From Gemmatimonadota bacterium (GTDB lineage Bacteria > Latescibacterota > UBA2968), in contig JAPOXY010000073.1 of NCBI GenBank assembly GCA_026706845.1, positions 1-49,704 of the forward strand: a stretch of DNA of 49,704 nucleotides, in the 5' to 3' direction. Under the pieces are notes generated by a model. The model saw nothing but the letters and a program-made list of their open reading frames with translations, ran no database searches and was not told the DNA's origin. Shown here in pieces: positions 1-8,431 of the stretch (positions are counted from its first letter, which is position 1; each line of letters starts with the position of its first letter). The translations under genes and the position numbers were made by a program.

Positions 1-1
1 T

Positions 2-874
2 CGGGAGCGACTCGCTCAAAAATTACACAAAGCAACGCGCGGCATGTTCACGCGCCCCGGATGGTTTGGTGCTTTTGACAATTGTCTGTGGGATATTGCC
101 GGCAAGGTTGCGGGGCTGCCCGTTCACAGTCTGATTGGTCGGGCGCGGTCTCGTTGTGCGGCTTATTACAATTTTAGAAGTGGCTCAAAAGAAGAGGCTG
201 CAGCGGATGCAAAAAAGGCAGTGGAAATGGGATTTCTGGCTGTAAAAGATCATTTTGGGGGTACGGCAGATAAAAATATCGCGTGTTTTCACGCTGTGCG
301 CGATGCGGTTGGAGAGGATGTCGATATTTTGCACGATGCCGCAGGATGTGATTATACGTTGCAAGATGCGATTCGGGTGGGTAAGACTCTGGAGGCGTTG
401 CGGTTTGGGTGGTTTGAAGAGCCTTTGGCAGATCGAGATCAAAAGAACTTGCAGCGTTTATGTGCTGCGCTGGATATTCCCATTTTGGCGCCTGAGACTT
501 TGATGCACGATGTGGATTTGAGCGCGCAATGGATTATTTCCGGGGCAACGGATGCCCTGCGCGCCAATGCGCGGCTGGGTACGACTCCGACGTTGAAGTT
601 GGCACATTTGGCGGAGATGCACGGCGCAAATATTGAATTCAATGGACCGGGTGGGTTGTTTGGGCTGGTGCATGCACATCTGGTTTGTGCCATATCGAAT
701 ACGAGTTATTACGAGTTTTTTCCCGGAGGCTCCCGGGATGTGCGCGGTCGTGAGATTGGATTGCTCAATCCACCCTTGCCCGAGAATGGCCATATTACAC
801 CGCCCAGTGATCCCGGATGGGGTGCCGAATGGGATTGGGAATTTTTTGAGAAGAAGCGAATTGGAGAGTTGTGA
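2..874 (+). CDS. Enolase-superfamily (mandelate racemase/muconate lactonizing-type) enzyme, 5' partial
   Basis: The frame is open to the left edge, so the start lies outside the window; about 290 residues of the C-terminal barrel are visible. Numbering from the Met at base 44, a KDH (K68-D-H70) matches the KxH general base of the MR subgroup, and D98, E125 (FEEP) and E151 (APE) match the three Mg2+ ligands. It would abstract the alpha-proton of a carboxylate, probably an acid sugar. Oddly, the Asp and His of the second half-site (D281 and H307 in the homologue at 24717-25868) align with N175 and N200 here, so the His-Asp dyad seems lost. That suggests a dehydratase using only the Lys side, or another reaction. 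A hairpin at 890-930 follows. The family is clear; the substrate is unknown. Confidence 0.85.
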   Translation, partial: RERLAQKLHKATRGMFTRPGWFGAFDNCLWDIAGKVAGLPVHSLIGRARSRCAAYYNFRSGSKEEAAADAKKAVEMGFLAVKDHFGGTADKNIACFHAVRDAVGEDVDILHDAAGCDYTLQDAIRVGKTLEALRFGWFEEPLADRDQKNLQRLCAALDIPILAPETLMHDVDLSAQWIISGATDALRANARLGTTPTLKLAHLAEMHGANIEFNGPGGLFGLVHAHLVCAISNTSYYEFFPGGSRDVRGREIGLLNPPLPENGHITPPSDPGWGAEWDWEFFEKKRIGEL

Positions 875-889
875 AAAGCATCCGCAGAA

Positions 890-930
890 AAAAACGCGAC
901 TGGTTCAGGCCAGTTCATTTGAGCGTTTTT
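890..930 (+). terminator. Probable intrinsic terminator after the enolase-type gene
   Basis: AAAAACGC (890-897) pairs with GCGTTTTT (923-930). Inside it lies a second stem, ACTGG (899-903) with CCAGT (910-914), around a 6-nt loop. The structure ends in a T run and begins 15 bases after the stop codon. The unpaired stretch between the inner and outer stems makes it imperfect. Confidence 0.45.
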
Positions 931-980
931 CGCAGATGGACACAGATAAAAAAGAGGATATGGAGGCTGGGGCTGGTTGG

Positions 981-1008
981 GCTGACTGCTGACAACTGAT
1001 AACTAAAA
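981..1008 (+). repeat. Degenerate heptad repeat before a sulfatase start
   Basis: Four 7-base units (gctgact, gctgaca, actgata, actaaaa) run almost into the ribosome binding site AAAAGGGG of the sulfatase at 1018. The same motif, in the same orientation relative to its gene, lies before rpe (30345-30365). Confidence 0.5.
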
Positions 1009-1017
1009 GGGGATTTT

Positions 1018-2256
1018 ATGGCTTCTGATAAACCAAATATTATTCTGATTCTGTCCGATGATTTGGGATATGAATGCCTGGGTTGTTATGGGGGCGAATC
1101 GTATCGAACTCCCGTGCTGGATGGTTTGAGCAAGGAGGGGATGCGTTTTGACCATGCGTATGTCCTGCCGCTGTGTACGCCGACGCGGTTGCAGTTGATG
1201 ACGGGTAAATACAATTTTCGAAATTGGAGAGCTTTTGGGGTGATGGACCCCCATGAGCGCACTTTTGGGCATTTGATGACTGGGTACAAAACGTGTATTT
1301 CGGGTAAATGGCAAATGTATAGTTATAATCCGCCGGATTTTGAACCCGAGTGGCGCGGCAAGGGGCAATTGGCGGAAGATTCGGGTTTTGATGAGTATTG
1401 CTTGTGGCATACGGAACATACCGAGGATAAGGGGTCGCGGTATGCCGATCCGGTGATTCAGCAAAATGGAGCGTATTTGGAGGATACAGAAGGGAAGTAC
1501 GGTCCGGATATTTATACGGCTTATATTTGCGATTATATCGAGCGGCATAAGGATGAGCCGTTTTTTGTTTATTATCCCATGGCGCTGACACACGGTCCGT
1601 TTGAACCCACGCCTCATAGTGAAATATGGTCTGAAAACCGACACGATAGCGGTGTGGAATATTTTAAAGATATGGTTGAGTATATGGATGTGGTGATTGG
1701 GCGGATTGTAGATAAATTGGATGCGCTCGGTCTGAGAGAGAATACGTTGCTGCTGTTTATTGGCGATAATGGGTCGCCCCGTCAGGTGACTTCTGTTATC
1801 AATGGTCGCGAGTTTCAGGGGGGAAAAGGTCTTTCGACTGATGCGGGTACGCGGGTGCCATTTGTTGCGAGTTGGCCGGGTACGATTCCCCCGGGATCTG
1901 TGTGTGATGATTTAATCGATTGTAGCGATTTTTTGCCCACTATGATGGATATGGCTGGTATTTCTTTGCCCGAGAACGATGTGTTTGATGGGGTGTCATT
2001 TTTGCCGCAGTTAAAGGGCGAGACGGGTACGCCGCGCGAGTGGATTTTTGCCCATCACGATCCCCTGCCCGGATGGGGTAAGGAGGGTTACTATTTAAAG
2101 CGATGGGCGCAGGATAAACGCTGGAAGCTCTACGATACGGGCGATTTGTACGATGTGGTAGCAGATGAGTTGGAAGAACACCCGGTCGTCGATGGGGGCG
2201 CAGAAGCCGAGGTAGCGCGACAAAAATTGCAGCCTGTGCTGGATCGGATGAAGTAG
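1018..2256 (+). CDS. Sulfatase (arylsulfatase A-like, alkaline phosphatase superfamily)
   Basis: 412 aa. Hydrolyses a sulfate ester by way of a formylglycine. The N-terminus has the Asp-rich metal site (LSDDLG, residues 12-17), and CTPTR at 53-57 is a CxPxR sulfatase signature in which Cys53 is the residue to be oxidised. GDNGS near residue 250 supplies more metal ligands. The ATG follows AAAAGGGG. There is no signal peptide: the protein begins directly with the conserved beta strand, so it is probably cytoplasmic. It lies behind the enolase-type gene, separated by a hairpin and a heptad repeat, and may have its own promoter. The substrate cannot be read from the sequence; some family members act on phosphonates or phosphodiesters. 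Confidence 0.9.
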   Translation: MASDKPNIILILSDDLGYECLGCYGGESYRTPVLDGLSKEGMRFDHAYVLPLCTPTRLQLMTGKYNFRNWRAFGVMDPHERTFGHLMTGYKTCISGKWQMYSYNPPDFEPEWRGKGQLAEDSGFDEYCLWHTEHTEDKGSRYADPVIQQNGAYLEDTEGKYGPDIYTAYICDYIERHKDEPFFVYYPMALTHGPFEPTPHSEIWSENRHDSGVEYFKDMVEYMDVVIGRIVDKLDALGLRENTLLLFIGDNGSPRQVTSVINGREFQGGKGLSTDAGTRVPFVASWPGTIPPGSVCDDLIDCSDFLPTMMDMAGISLPENDVFDGVSFLPQLKGETGTPREWIFAHHDPLPGWGKEGYYLKRWAQDKRWKLYDTGDLYDVVADELEEHPVVDGGAEAEVARQKLQPVLDRMK

Positions 2257-2297
2257 CAGGCGTGTTGCACATTTTGTTCTGTGGAAGATGGTTTTTG

Positions 2298-2312
2298 TGA
2301 ACAGATTGTTCA
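2298..2312. promoter_or_regulatory. Palindromic activator-site candidate upstream of comM
   Basis: TGAACA (2298-2303), a 3-base spacer, and TGTTCA (2307-2312) form a perfect inverted repeat. Its centre is about 100 bases before the start expected from the sigma-54 promoter, the usual distance for an enhancer-binding-protein site. The regulator is unknown. Confidence 0.4.
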
Positions 2313-2377
2313 ATACAGATCTGCTTTGATATGGTGTAAATTTTTTTATAACAACAAGTTATTGTTTTAAGTGGTTC

Positions 2378-2393
2378 TGGCACACTCCTTGCC
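2378..2393 (+). promoter_or_regulatory. Sigma-54 (-24/-12) promoter of comM
   Basis: TGGCAC (2378-2383), five bases, then TTGC (2389-2392) reproduces the RpoN consensus TGGCAC-N5-TTGC exactly, with the -24 GG and -12 GC in register. Transcription would start near 2404, about 39 bases before the comM ATG at 2443. It lies between two same-strand genes and inside no gene. Confidence 0.65.
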
Positions 2394-2442
2394 TGATTAT
2401 AGTGCTTCTTTCAGTTGGTTCCTTTCAGACAAGGAGGTTTTG

Positions 2443-3981
2443 ATGACTGCGCGTGTGTTGAGTTGTGCAACGCTGGGTATTGATGCGTATATCGTGCATA
2501 TTGAGGCGGATATTTCGCGTCGGCTTCCCTCATTTTCAGTGGTGGGTTTGCCCGATAGTGCTGTGAAGGAGAGCCGGGATCGGGTGATGGCTGCGATTAA
2601 AAATGCCGGGCGAACATTTCCAACGAATCGGATTACGGTGAATTTGGCACCGGCAGATATCCGAAAGGAAGGCTCGGCATTTGATTTGCCGATTGCGATA
2701 GGCATTATTGCCGCGATGAGCGGTTCAATTTCACCCGAGAAGCTGTCGCAATATCTCATTTTGGGCGAGTTGGCTTTAGATGGTACGGTGCGGCCCGTGC
2801 GCGGTGCCCTGTCAATGGCTGTGGAAGCCAAAAAGGCGGGTTTAAAAGGGTTGCTCGTCCCTGTGGAGAATGCGCAAGAGGCGGCGATTACAGGAGGGTT
2901 AGATGTTTTGCCGGTGTGCGATTTGAGTGAGGCACTGGATTTTTTCGAGGGGTATTGCGATATCCTGCCCTTTGAAATCAATAGCGAGGCGATTTTTCGA
3001 CAGGCGCGGATGCATCGGGTGGATTTTAAGGATGTGCGCGGGCAAGAGCATGCCAAGCGCGCGCTGGAGGTGGCGGCGGCAGGCGCGCATAACGCGATTC
3101 TTATGGGACCACCCGGATCGGGTAAGACGATGCTCGCCAGGAGATTGCCGACGATTTTACCCGATCTGACTCTGGATGAGGCTCTGCAGACGACAAAAAT
3201 TCACTCGGTAGCGGGGTTGCTGCCACCCGATACAGCACTGGTGGCGACGAGGCCGTTTCGCTCGCCACATCACACGATTTCAGATGCGGGGTTGATCGGT
3301 GGCGGTCCCTATCCCCGGCCAGGAGAGGTATCGCTGGCACATCACGGGGTGCTATTTTTGGATGAGCTTCCCGAGTTTAAGAAACAGGTTTTGGAGTCTC
3401 TTCGCCAACCTATTGAGGACAGTTTTGTGACGATTGCCCGCGCGGCGATGTCGCTTTCGTATCCCGCGCAGTTTATGCTCGTTTGCGCTATGAATCCGTG
3501 TCCTTGCGGGTATTTGGGCGATCCACACCACGAGTGTATTTGCTCGCCCCCTGTGGTTCAGCGCTATGTCAATCGGATCTCGGGACCGCTGATGGATCGC
3601 ATTGATATTCACGTAGAAGCTCCGGCTGTGCAGTATGAAGAACTGGCCAATGAACCCGCTGGCGAGTCTTCGGCAGAGGTTCGCAAGCGCGTGCAAGGCG
3701 CGCGGCAAATACAATTGGAGCGGTTTGCGGATTATCGAGATTTGTTTAGCAATGCGCACATGGGTTCGCGAGAGATTCGGATGTTTTGTAAAATTGATGA
3801 TAGGAGCGAGGAGTTGTTGCGGATGGCGATTACGCGATTGGGGCTTTCGGCGCGGGCTTATGATCGCATCCTGAAGGCGAGCCGCACAATAGCAGACCTG
3901 GAAGGCGAAGAGGATATCCAATCGCGCCACGTTGCCGAGGCGATTCAATACCGTAGTCTGGATAGAAGATTGTGGGAGTAA
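2443..3981 (+). CDS. comM: ComM/YifB-family Mg-chelatase-like AAA+ ATPase
   Basis: 512 aa, normal for the family. ComM is a cytoplasmic hexameric helicase that promotes branch migration when transformed DNA is integrated. Residues 1-190 are the Lon-protease-like ChlI domain. The Mg-chelatase AAA+ core follows, with Walker A GPPGSGKT at about 222-229 and Walker B FLDELPEF about 85 residues later. A C-terminal domain has the paired CPCGYLGD and CICSPP cysteine motifs. The frame is open upstream, but AAGGAGGT at 2431-2438 sits just before the ATG at 2443 and the protein there begins like its homologues (MTARVLSC). The gene is monocistronic: sigma-54 promoter in front, terminator behind. Other competence genes are not in the window. 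Confidence 0.95.
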   Translation: MTARVLSCATLGIDAYIVHIEADISRRLPSFSVVGLPDSAVKESRDRVMAAIKNAGRTFPTNRITVNLAPADIRKEGSAFDLPIAIGIIAAMSGSISPEKLSQYLILGELALDGTVRPVRGALSMAVEAKKAGLKGLLVPVENAQEAAITGGLDVLPVCDLSEALDFFEGYCDILPFEINSEAIFRQARMHRVDFKDVRGQEHAKRALEVAAAGAHNAILMGPPGSGKTMLARRLPTILPDLTLDEALQTTKIHSVAGLLPPDTALVATRPFRSPHHTISDAGLIGGGPYPRPGEVSLAHHGVLFLDELPEFKKQVLESLRQPIEDSFVTIARAAMSLSYPAQFMLVCAMNPCPCGYLGDPHHECICSPPVVQRYVNRISGPLMDRIDIHVEAPAVQYEELANEPAGESSAEVRKRVQGARQIQLERFADYRDLFSNAHMGSREIRMFCKIDDRSEELLRMAITRLGLSARAYDRILKASRTIADLEGEEDIQSRHVAEAIQYRSLDRRLWE

Positions 3982-3982
3982 T

Positions 3983-4020
3983 AAAAAAAGCGGAGCATTG
4001 ACAAGTGCTTCGCTTTTTTT
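3983..4020 (+). terminator. Intrinsic terminator of comM
   Basis: A 15-bp stem, 3983-3997 against 4006-4020, with one G-U pair and an 8-base loop, ending in seven T. It begins two bases after the comM stop codon. The A run on the left arm makes it potentially bidirectional. Confidence 0.85.
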
Positions 4021-4030
4021 GGGTTACAAT

Positions 4031-6199
4031 ATGAAACGCGATGCAAAAAAAGTTGTGATACCAGGTATTAAAGGCGAGGTGTGCATTCAGCGGATGGCGC
4101 ATGGGTTTCCGCATATCTCGGCGCGGGATGAGGGGGATCGGTATTACGGTCTGGGGTATGCACATGGCCGGGATCGGCAGATGCACATGTGGTTGCTCAA
4201 GCTCATCGGGCGTGGGAATGCGTCTGCATATCTGAAAGCGGATGACGAGTTAATTGAGGTAGATCGATTTATGCGCTGGCTCGATATAGCGGGTGATGCG
4301 GATCGGGAAGCGCGACGTTTGTCACCTGGTGTGCAAGCGGTTCTGGATGCGTATTGCAAGGGGGTGAATCAGGCGGTGCGCGCAACGGGAACGCCTTTTG
4401 AATTTAAGCTGATGGGGTATCGACCAGATGATTGGACGCCGGGAGATGCACTGCTGATGGTTAAGCTGATCGGTTTTGTTGGGCTTTCGCAAATGCAGGG
4501 CGATATGGAGAAGTTGATTGTTCAGTTGATTCAGAAGGGCGTGGATACGGAGCGGTTAAAGGAACTTTTTCCAGCGATTCGGGATGATGTATCAGAAGAG
4601 TACATCGATTTGATAAAGAAGGTGCGTCTGGTGCGTCCGATGATTCCATCATCTGTGGTGTGGCGCGATTTGTTGCCCGATTTTTCCGCGAGCAATAATT
4701 GGGCTGTGCGTCCGTCAAAGACGGCATCTGGATGGGCGATGATGTGCGGAGATCCGCATCTGCAATTGCAATTGCCTTCGGTGTGGTATCTGGCGGTTCT
4801 GTCTGGGGGCGATGATTATTTGATGGGTGCGACGCTGCCGGGGTTGCCGGTTGTGGCTATGGGACGGTCACCCCACCTGTCGTGGGCAGCGACCTATGGT
4901 ACCGCCGATGTGTGTGATTATTTTGTGGAGGAGGTGAAGGATGGGAAGTATAGATGTGGGGATAGATGGGTGCCTTTGCGCGTGCGAGAAGAGGTTATTC
5001 GGCCTAAAAAGAAGGATCCGATAGGGTTGCGCGTTTGCGAGACGGAACGCGGTTTGTTGGAGGGTGAGGTCAATGAGGATGGGTTTTACCTGTGTTATGC
5101 GTGGACGGGTAAGCAGCAAAAGGGGACGGGTGCGGATTCGCTGGATTGTGTTTTGCGGATTACAAAGTCAAAAGGCGTTGAAGAGGCACGGGATTATTTT
5201 GCGGGGTTGACGTTTGCGCCGTTTAATTGGGTGTTTGCAGATCGGGCGGGGAATATTGGCTATCAACTCGGCGGGCTGGTGCCCAAACAACCCGAAGGCT
5301 CATCGGGTTTGATTCCGTATTTGGGTTGGGATGAGAAACAGAATTGGGATGGGATGGTTGATCCGATATTGTATCCCCGCACGGTCAATCCCGAATGCGA
5401 TTTTATTGTGACGGCAAACCAGGATCTCAATTTTATGGGGCAGTTCGCGCCGATGAAATTGTCGATTTCGTCTTATCGCGCGGATCGAATTTGCGAGATG
5501 TTGCGGGAGAAGGATGATTTAACCGTAGAGGATATGAAGCGGATTCACTATGATCTTCACGCGCTTCAGGCCAGGGAGTTTATGGCGGTTATACGTCCGT
5601 TATTACCCGAATCGGAAAACGGGGATATATTGCGGGAGTGGGATTTGTGTTATGATGCGGATTCTCTGGGTGCGACACTTTTTGAGCGCGTTTATCGCGA
5701 GCTCGTTTTGCTCGTTTTTGGGGATAATGGTTTGGGGCGCGAGATGGTGACGTTTTTGCTGGATGGTACGACGCTGTTCAGTGTTCTGCACGGATATTTT
5801 GATCGCATTCTTTTGAGCGGGGCATCGGTCTGGTTTGGAGATCAGCCGCGTGAGGTTTTCTATCAAATGGCGATTGAACGCGGGTTAAGGGAGAAAGCCG
5901 TGCCGCACGGCGAAGTGAGCAGGGTTTATATTGAGCATATTTTTTTCAGGGGGAAGTTGCCGAGGTTTTTGGGTTTTGATTATTCGCTTGCGAATATTGG
6001 GAGTCGGTCAACGGTTTCGCAGGCTGGCGTGTTCAAAGGCGGCGCGCTTGCACCCACTTTTCGAATGATTTGCGATTTTGGGGAGGATGTGCTATACGCA
6101 AATGTCGCGGGCGGTGCTTCAGATCGCCGTTTTTCCAAATTCTATACGTCGGGGTTAGATGCATGGGCGCAAGGCGAGTACGAGGTGTTAGGACCATAA
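4031..6199 (+). CDS. Penicillin acylase-family Ntn hydrolase
   Basis: 722 aa. Autoprocessing N-terminal nucleophile hydrolase that cleaves amide bonds of penicillins, acyl-homoserine lactones or other acylated amines. The A-chain-like part has the family pattern HGFPHISA and YGLGYAHGRDR. Ser221 in SASNNW is the predicted nucleophile and start of the beta chain, followed by GDPHLQLQLPS. The oxyanion/Asn region lies near FAPFNWVFAD and TANQDLN. Most relatives have a signal peptide; this one starts with charged residues and none is visible. The ATG at 4031 is only 10 bases after the comM terminator and lacks a clear Shine-Dalgarno, so start and promoter are uncertain. It converges with the sulfatase ending at 6211. 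The acyl substrate cannot be predicted. Confidence 0.85.
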   Translation: MKRDAKKVVIPGIKGEVCIQRMAHGFPHISARDEGDRYYGLGYAHGRDRQMHMWLLKLIGRGNASAYLKADDELIEVDRFMRWLDIAGDADREARRLSPGVQAVLDAYCKGVNQAVRATGTPFEFKLMGYRPDDWTPGDALLMVKLIGFVGLSQMQGDMEKLIVQLIQKGVDTERLKELFPAIRDDVSEEYIDLIKKVRLVRPMIPSSVVWRDLLPDFSASNNWAVRPSKTASGWAMMCGDPHLQLQLPSVWYLAVLSGGDDYLMGATLPGLPVVAMGRSPHLSWAATYGTADVCDYFVEEVKDGKYRCGDRWVPLRVREEVIRPKKKDPIGLRVCETERGLLEGEVNEDGFYLCYAWTGKQQKGTGADSLDCVLRITKSKGVEEARDYFAGLTFAPFNWVFADRAGNIGYQLGGLVPKQPEGSSGLIPYLGWDEKQNWDGMVDPILYPRTVNPECDFIVTANQDLNFMGQFAPMKLSISSYRADRICEMLREKDDLTVEDMKRIHYDLHALQAREFMAVIRPLLPESENGDILREWDLCYDADSLGATLFERVYRELVLLVFGDNGLGREMVTFLLDGTTLFSVLHGYFDRILLSGASVWFGDQPREVFYQMAIERGLREKAVPHGEVSRVYIEHIFFRGKLPRFLGFDYSLANIGSRSTVSQAGVFKGGALAPTFRMICDFGEDVLYANVAGGASDRRFSKFYTSGLDAWAQGEYEVLGP

Positions 6200-6210
6200 A
6201 GAGTTGACAG

Positions 6211-7584
6211 CTAACGGGTTGCTCTGTTAATGCCTTTGATTTTTTGATTTGCTTTGGCGCGCTGGTCGATTTCTTCGGGTATGACGATGTTGTGGAGGTC
6301 GGCGCGGAGGTCGGAGAGGATGTCGGCACAGGTGGGGTCGTCAGCGCGATTTTCGGTTTCGTCGGGGTCGTTGGCGACGTTGAATAACTGGTCTGGCAGG
6401 CCTACGTAGTGGATGTATTTCCAATCGCCTTTTTTGATCATGAAGCCGCCAGTTAGCGCACCGAGGGCGTGGTATTCGCTAAAGATGGGGCGGTCGGGAA
6501 AGGGATGTCCGAGGATGGCGGGGAGGAGGCTGCTGCCGGGCAATGGCGCGGGGTCCTGTTCGGCGAGATCGAGTAGGGTGGGTAGGATGTCGATGAGGTT
6601 AGCTCCTGCGGAGATGCGCTGGTTGCCTGCAGCGTTTGGGTGGCGAATGATCATGGGGACGCGCACGGCGTGTTCGTAGAAACATTGTTTTTGCCATATA
6701 CCGTGGTGTCCGCCCATTTCGCCGTGGTCGCTGACGTAGATGACGACGGTGTTGTCGCGCAGGGATGAGTTATCGACTATGTCGAGCAGGCGGCCGATGA
6801 GGTGGTCGGTGAAAGAGATGAGGCCGTAGTAAGCAGCGGTTGCAGTGGTGGAGATGGTGTCGGGCAGGGGTTCTTCGTTGCGCAGCCAGTAGCGGAGTTG
6901 CTGGATGGAAGGGTGCTGGGTTTCGCAAGGTTCGGTTCTCGTGTGTGGCAAGATGACGCGGTCGGGGTAGTAGCGGTCGAAGTATTCCCGTGGGCACAGG
7001 AGTGGGAAGTGGGGGTTTATGAAGCCGGTGTATAGGAGAAAGGGACGGTCGGCGTATTGCGCGCGGGATTTGAGGAAGCGTTCGGAGAGGTCGGTAGCGG
7101 TGCTGTCGTAGTCGGTTTGCCAGTTTTCGTCGGGGCCGCATTCGGTGACGTGGCTGTTGCTGCCGCGCCGGGCGTCGGGTGTGCGCGCGGGGGCACCCAT
7201 ACTCCAGTGTTTCCATTTTTCGGCGTCGTCCATGAGGCGCACGCCAAAGCCGTGCAGGCGTTCGGGACCTATGAAATGGGTGCGGCCGCAGGCTGCGGTT
7301 TCGTAGCCCGCGGCTTCGAGGTAGCTGCCCATTGTGGGGATTGTTCCCGCGAGGGGTGAGCCGTTGTCCCAGGTGCCGATCTGGTGGACGTATTGTCCGG
7401 TCATAAAGGACATGCGCGCCGGTACGCATATCGGGCAGGCAGTATAGGCATTGTCAAAGGTGGTGCCTTCGGATGCGAGGCGATCCATGTGTGGTGTTTC
7501 GATATGGGGGTGACCGTAACAGCCGGTGACTGCGGGGTCGTGTTCGTCGCTCATGATGAGCAAGATGTTGGGTCGCTGGTTCAT
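6211..7584 (-). CDS. Sulfatase (CxPxR type)
   Basis: 457 aa. Residues 5-15 (PNILLIMSDEH) give the N-terminal metal-binding Asp. CVPAR at 53-57 carries the formylglycine Cys53. SDHGEMGGHHG near residue 290 gives further metal and active-site residues. No signal peptide is seen, so a cytoplasmic site is expected. Last gene of a minus-strand set (isomerase, two sulfatases, D-glutamate-cyclase-like gene, this sulfatase). Its ribosome binding site AGGAAG lies inside a leftover copy of another sulfatase's 3' end (7588-7633). Its stop is 11 bases from that of the convergent acylase gene, with no terminator between. The motif DQ/DEH and the tail TENRADDP resemble choline-sulfatase/iduronate-sulfatase-like members, but the substrate is undecided. 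Confidence 0.9.
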   Translation of the reverse strand: MNQRPNILLIMSDEHDPAVTGCYGHPHIETPHMDRLASEGTTFDNAYTACPICVPARMSFMTGQYVHQIGTWDNGSPLAGTIPTMGSYLEAAGYETAACGRTHFIGPERLHGFGVRLMDDAEKWKHWSMGAPARTPDARRGSNSHVTECGPDENWQTDYDSTATDLSERFLKSRAQYADRPFLLYTGFINPHFPLLCPREYFDRYYPDRVILPHTRTEPCETQHPSIQQLRYWLRNEEPLPDTISTTATAAYYGLISFTDHLIGRLLDIVDNSSLRDNTVVIYVSDHGEMGGHHGIWQKQCFYEHAVRVPMIIRHPNAAGNQRISAGANLIDILPTLLDLAEQDPAPLPGSSLLPAILGHPFPDRPIFSEYHALGALTGGFMIKKGDWKYIHYVGLPDQLFNVANDPDETENRADDPTCADILSDLRADLHNIVIPEEIDQRAKANQKIKGINRATR

Positions 7585-7587
7585 GCG

Positions 7588-7633
7588 AATATCTTCCTAT
7601 GCGTTTGGGACCGGGATCGGCGGATACAACGGT
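7588..7633 (-). repeat. 46-bp direct repeat, copy A: remnant of a sulfatase 3' end
   Basis: 43 of 46 bases match 8434-8479, the last codons and stop region of the sulfatase at 8432-9862. Read on the minus strand it still encodes SADPGPKRIGRY, but the stop is lost and no gene precedes it. The two copies bracket the D-glutamate-cyclase-like gene and share the same orientation. Confidence 0.9.
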
Positions 7634-7641
7634 ATCTCAGG

Positions 7642-8409
7642 TCAGGCCTGGTACAGGCTCTCTGTCGGGATGTCGGTGATCATTGCGTGGCCAGGGGTGT
7701 AGGATATCATGAATGGGAGCCTGGCCTGTTCGGCGACAATGCGGGGTGTGATGCCGCAAGCCCAATACAAGCGGTCCGTTCCTTCGGGTACTTCAAACGG
7801 GTGACCGTTCATATCGACGTTTATCTTTTCGATGCCGAGTTTGTCCGCATTATTTTTTCCGATTGGGGCGCCGTGACACGCGGGAAAGTGGCTGGTGAAT
7901 TCCCATACATGGTCGATCACGGTCGGGTCGAATGAACGGATGGTGACGGCCATGTTGCCCGAGAAGGGCCCGACTGTTTTGCACGGGAGCGACGTGAGTT
8001 GGATGGTCGGTCCAAATGCGGCGGGGTAGCCTTTTTCGGTCAGGAGGCCATCGAAGGAGACGCTCGATCCGATCAGGAAGGTAACGGTTCGGTCGTCGAA
8101 CAGGTCCACGATGTCCTGTCGGCGTTCGGTGACTACGCCATCGCGTACGATGTCGTATGAACCCAGGTCGGTTCGGATGTCGAGGGCGCGTGCATACTCG
8201 GGGCAGTCTGTTTGGCCGGGTTCCATTTTTGCAATCAGCGGGCAGGGTTTCGGGTTGGCGCGACAGAATGCCTCGAAATCGTCGGCGTAGTCTATGTCCA
8301 GAAAGGCGACGTTGACGCACAGGTAACCGGGAAGGGCTCGGGATGCAAAACCTTTGAGTTCGTTGGCCCTGCAAGCGAGTCTGACGTCTAACGGTGTTTT
8401 GAATTTCAT
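7642..8409 (-). CDS. D-glutamate cyclase-like / putative hydro-lyase (DUF1445, YcsI family)
   Basis: 255 aa, near the usual 260-270. Recognisable by the C-terminal signature pattern YWACGITP followed by YTPGHAMITDI (about residues 217-247), close to the CxWxxGVTP and HAPGHMxVTD motifs of the family, and by an N-terminal cyclase half with FLIGSSVSFDGLL. The family was assigned to D-glutamate/5-oxo-D-proline metabolism from its mitochondrial homologue; bacterial members are mostly called hydro-lyases of unknown substrate. ATG follows GGAG by 8 bases. The gene sits between two sulfatases and is bracketed by the 46-bp direct repeats, so it looks like a cassette inserted at the end of the upstream sulfatase. 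Its link to sulfated substrates is unknown. Confidence 0.75.
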   Translation of the reverse strand: MKFKTPLDVRLACRANELKGFASRALPGYLCVNVAFLDIDYADDFEAFCRANPKPCPLIAKMEPGQTDCPEYARALDIRTDLGSYDIVRDGVVTERRQDIVDLFDDRTVTFLIGSSVSFDGLLTEKGYPAAFGPTIQLTSLPCKTVGPFSGNMAVTIRSFDPTVIDHVWEFTSHFPACHGAPIGKNNADKLGIEKINVDMNGHPFEVPEGTDRLYWACGITPRIVAEQARLPFMISYTPGHAMITDIPTESLYQA

Positions 8410-8431
8410 GTTGTGCTCTCCATTGAAACGC

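Noticed and set aside
3998-4030. TTGACA and TACAAT before the acylase ATG as a promoter
   Set aside because: The spacer is 21 bases, too long, and initiation would fall after the ATG; TTGACA is in the loop of the comM terminator.
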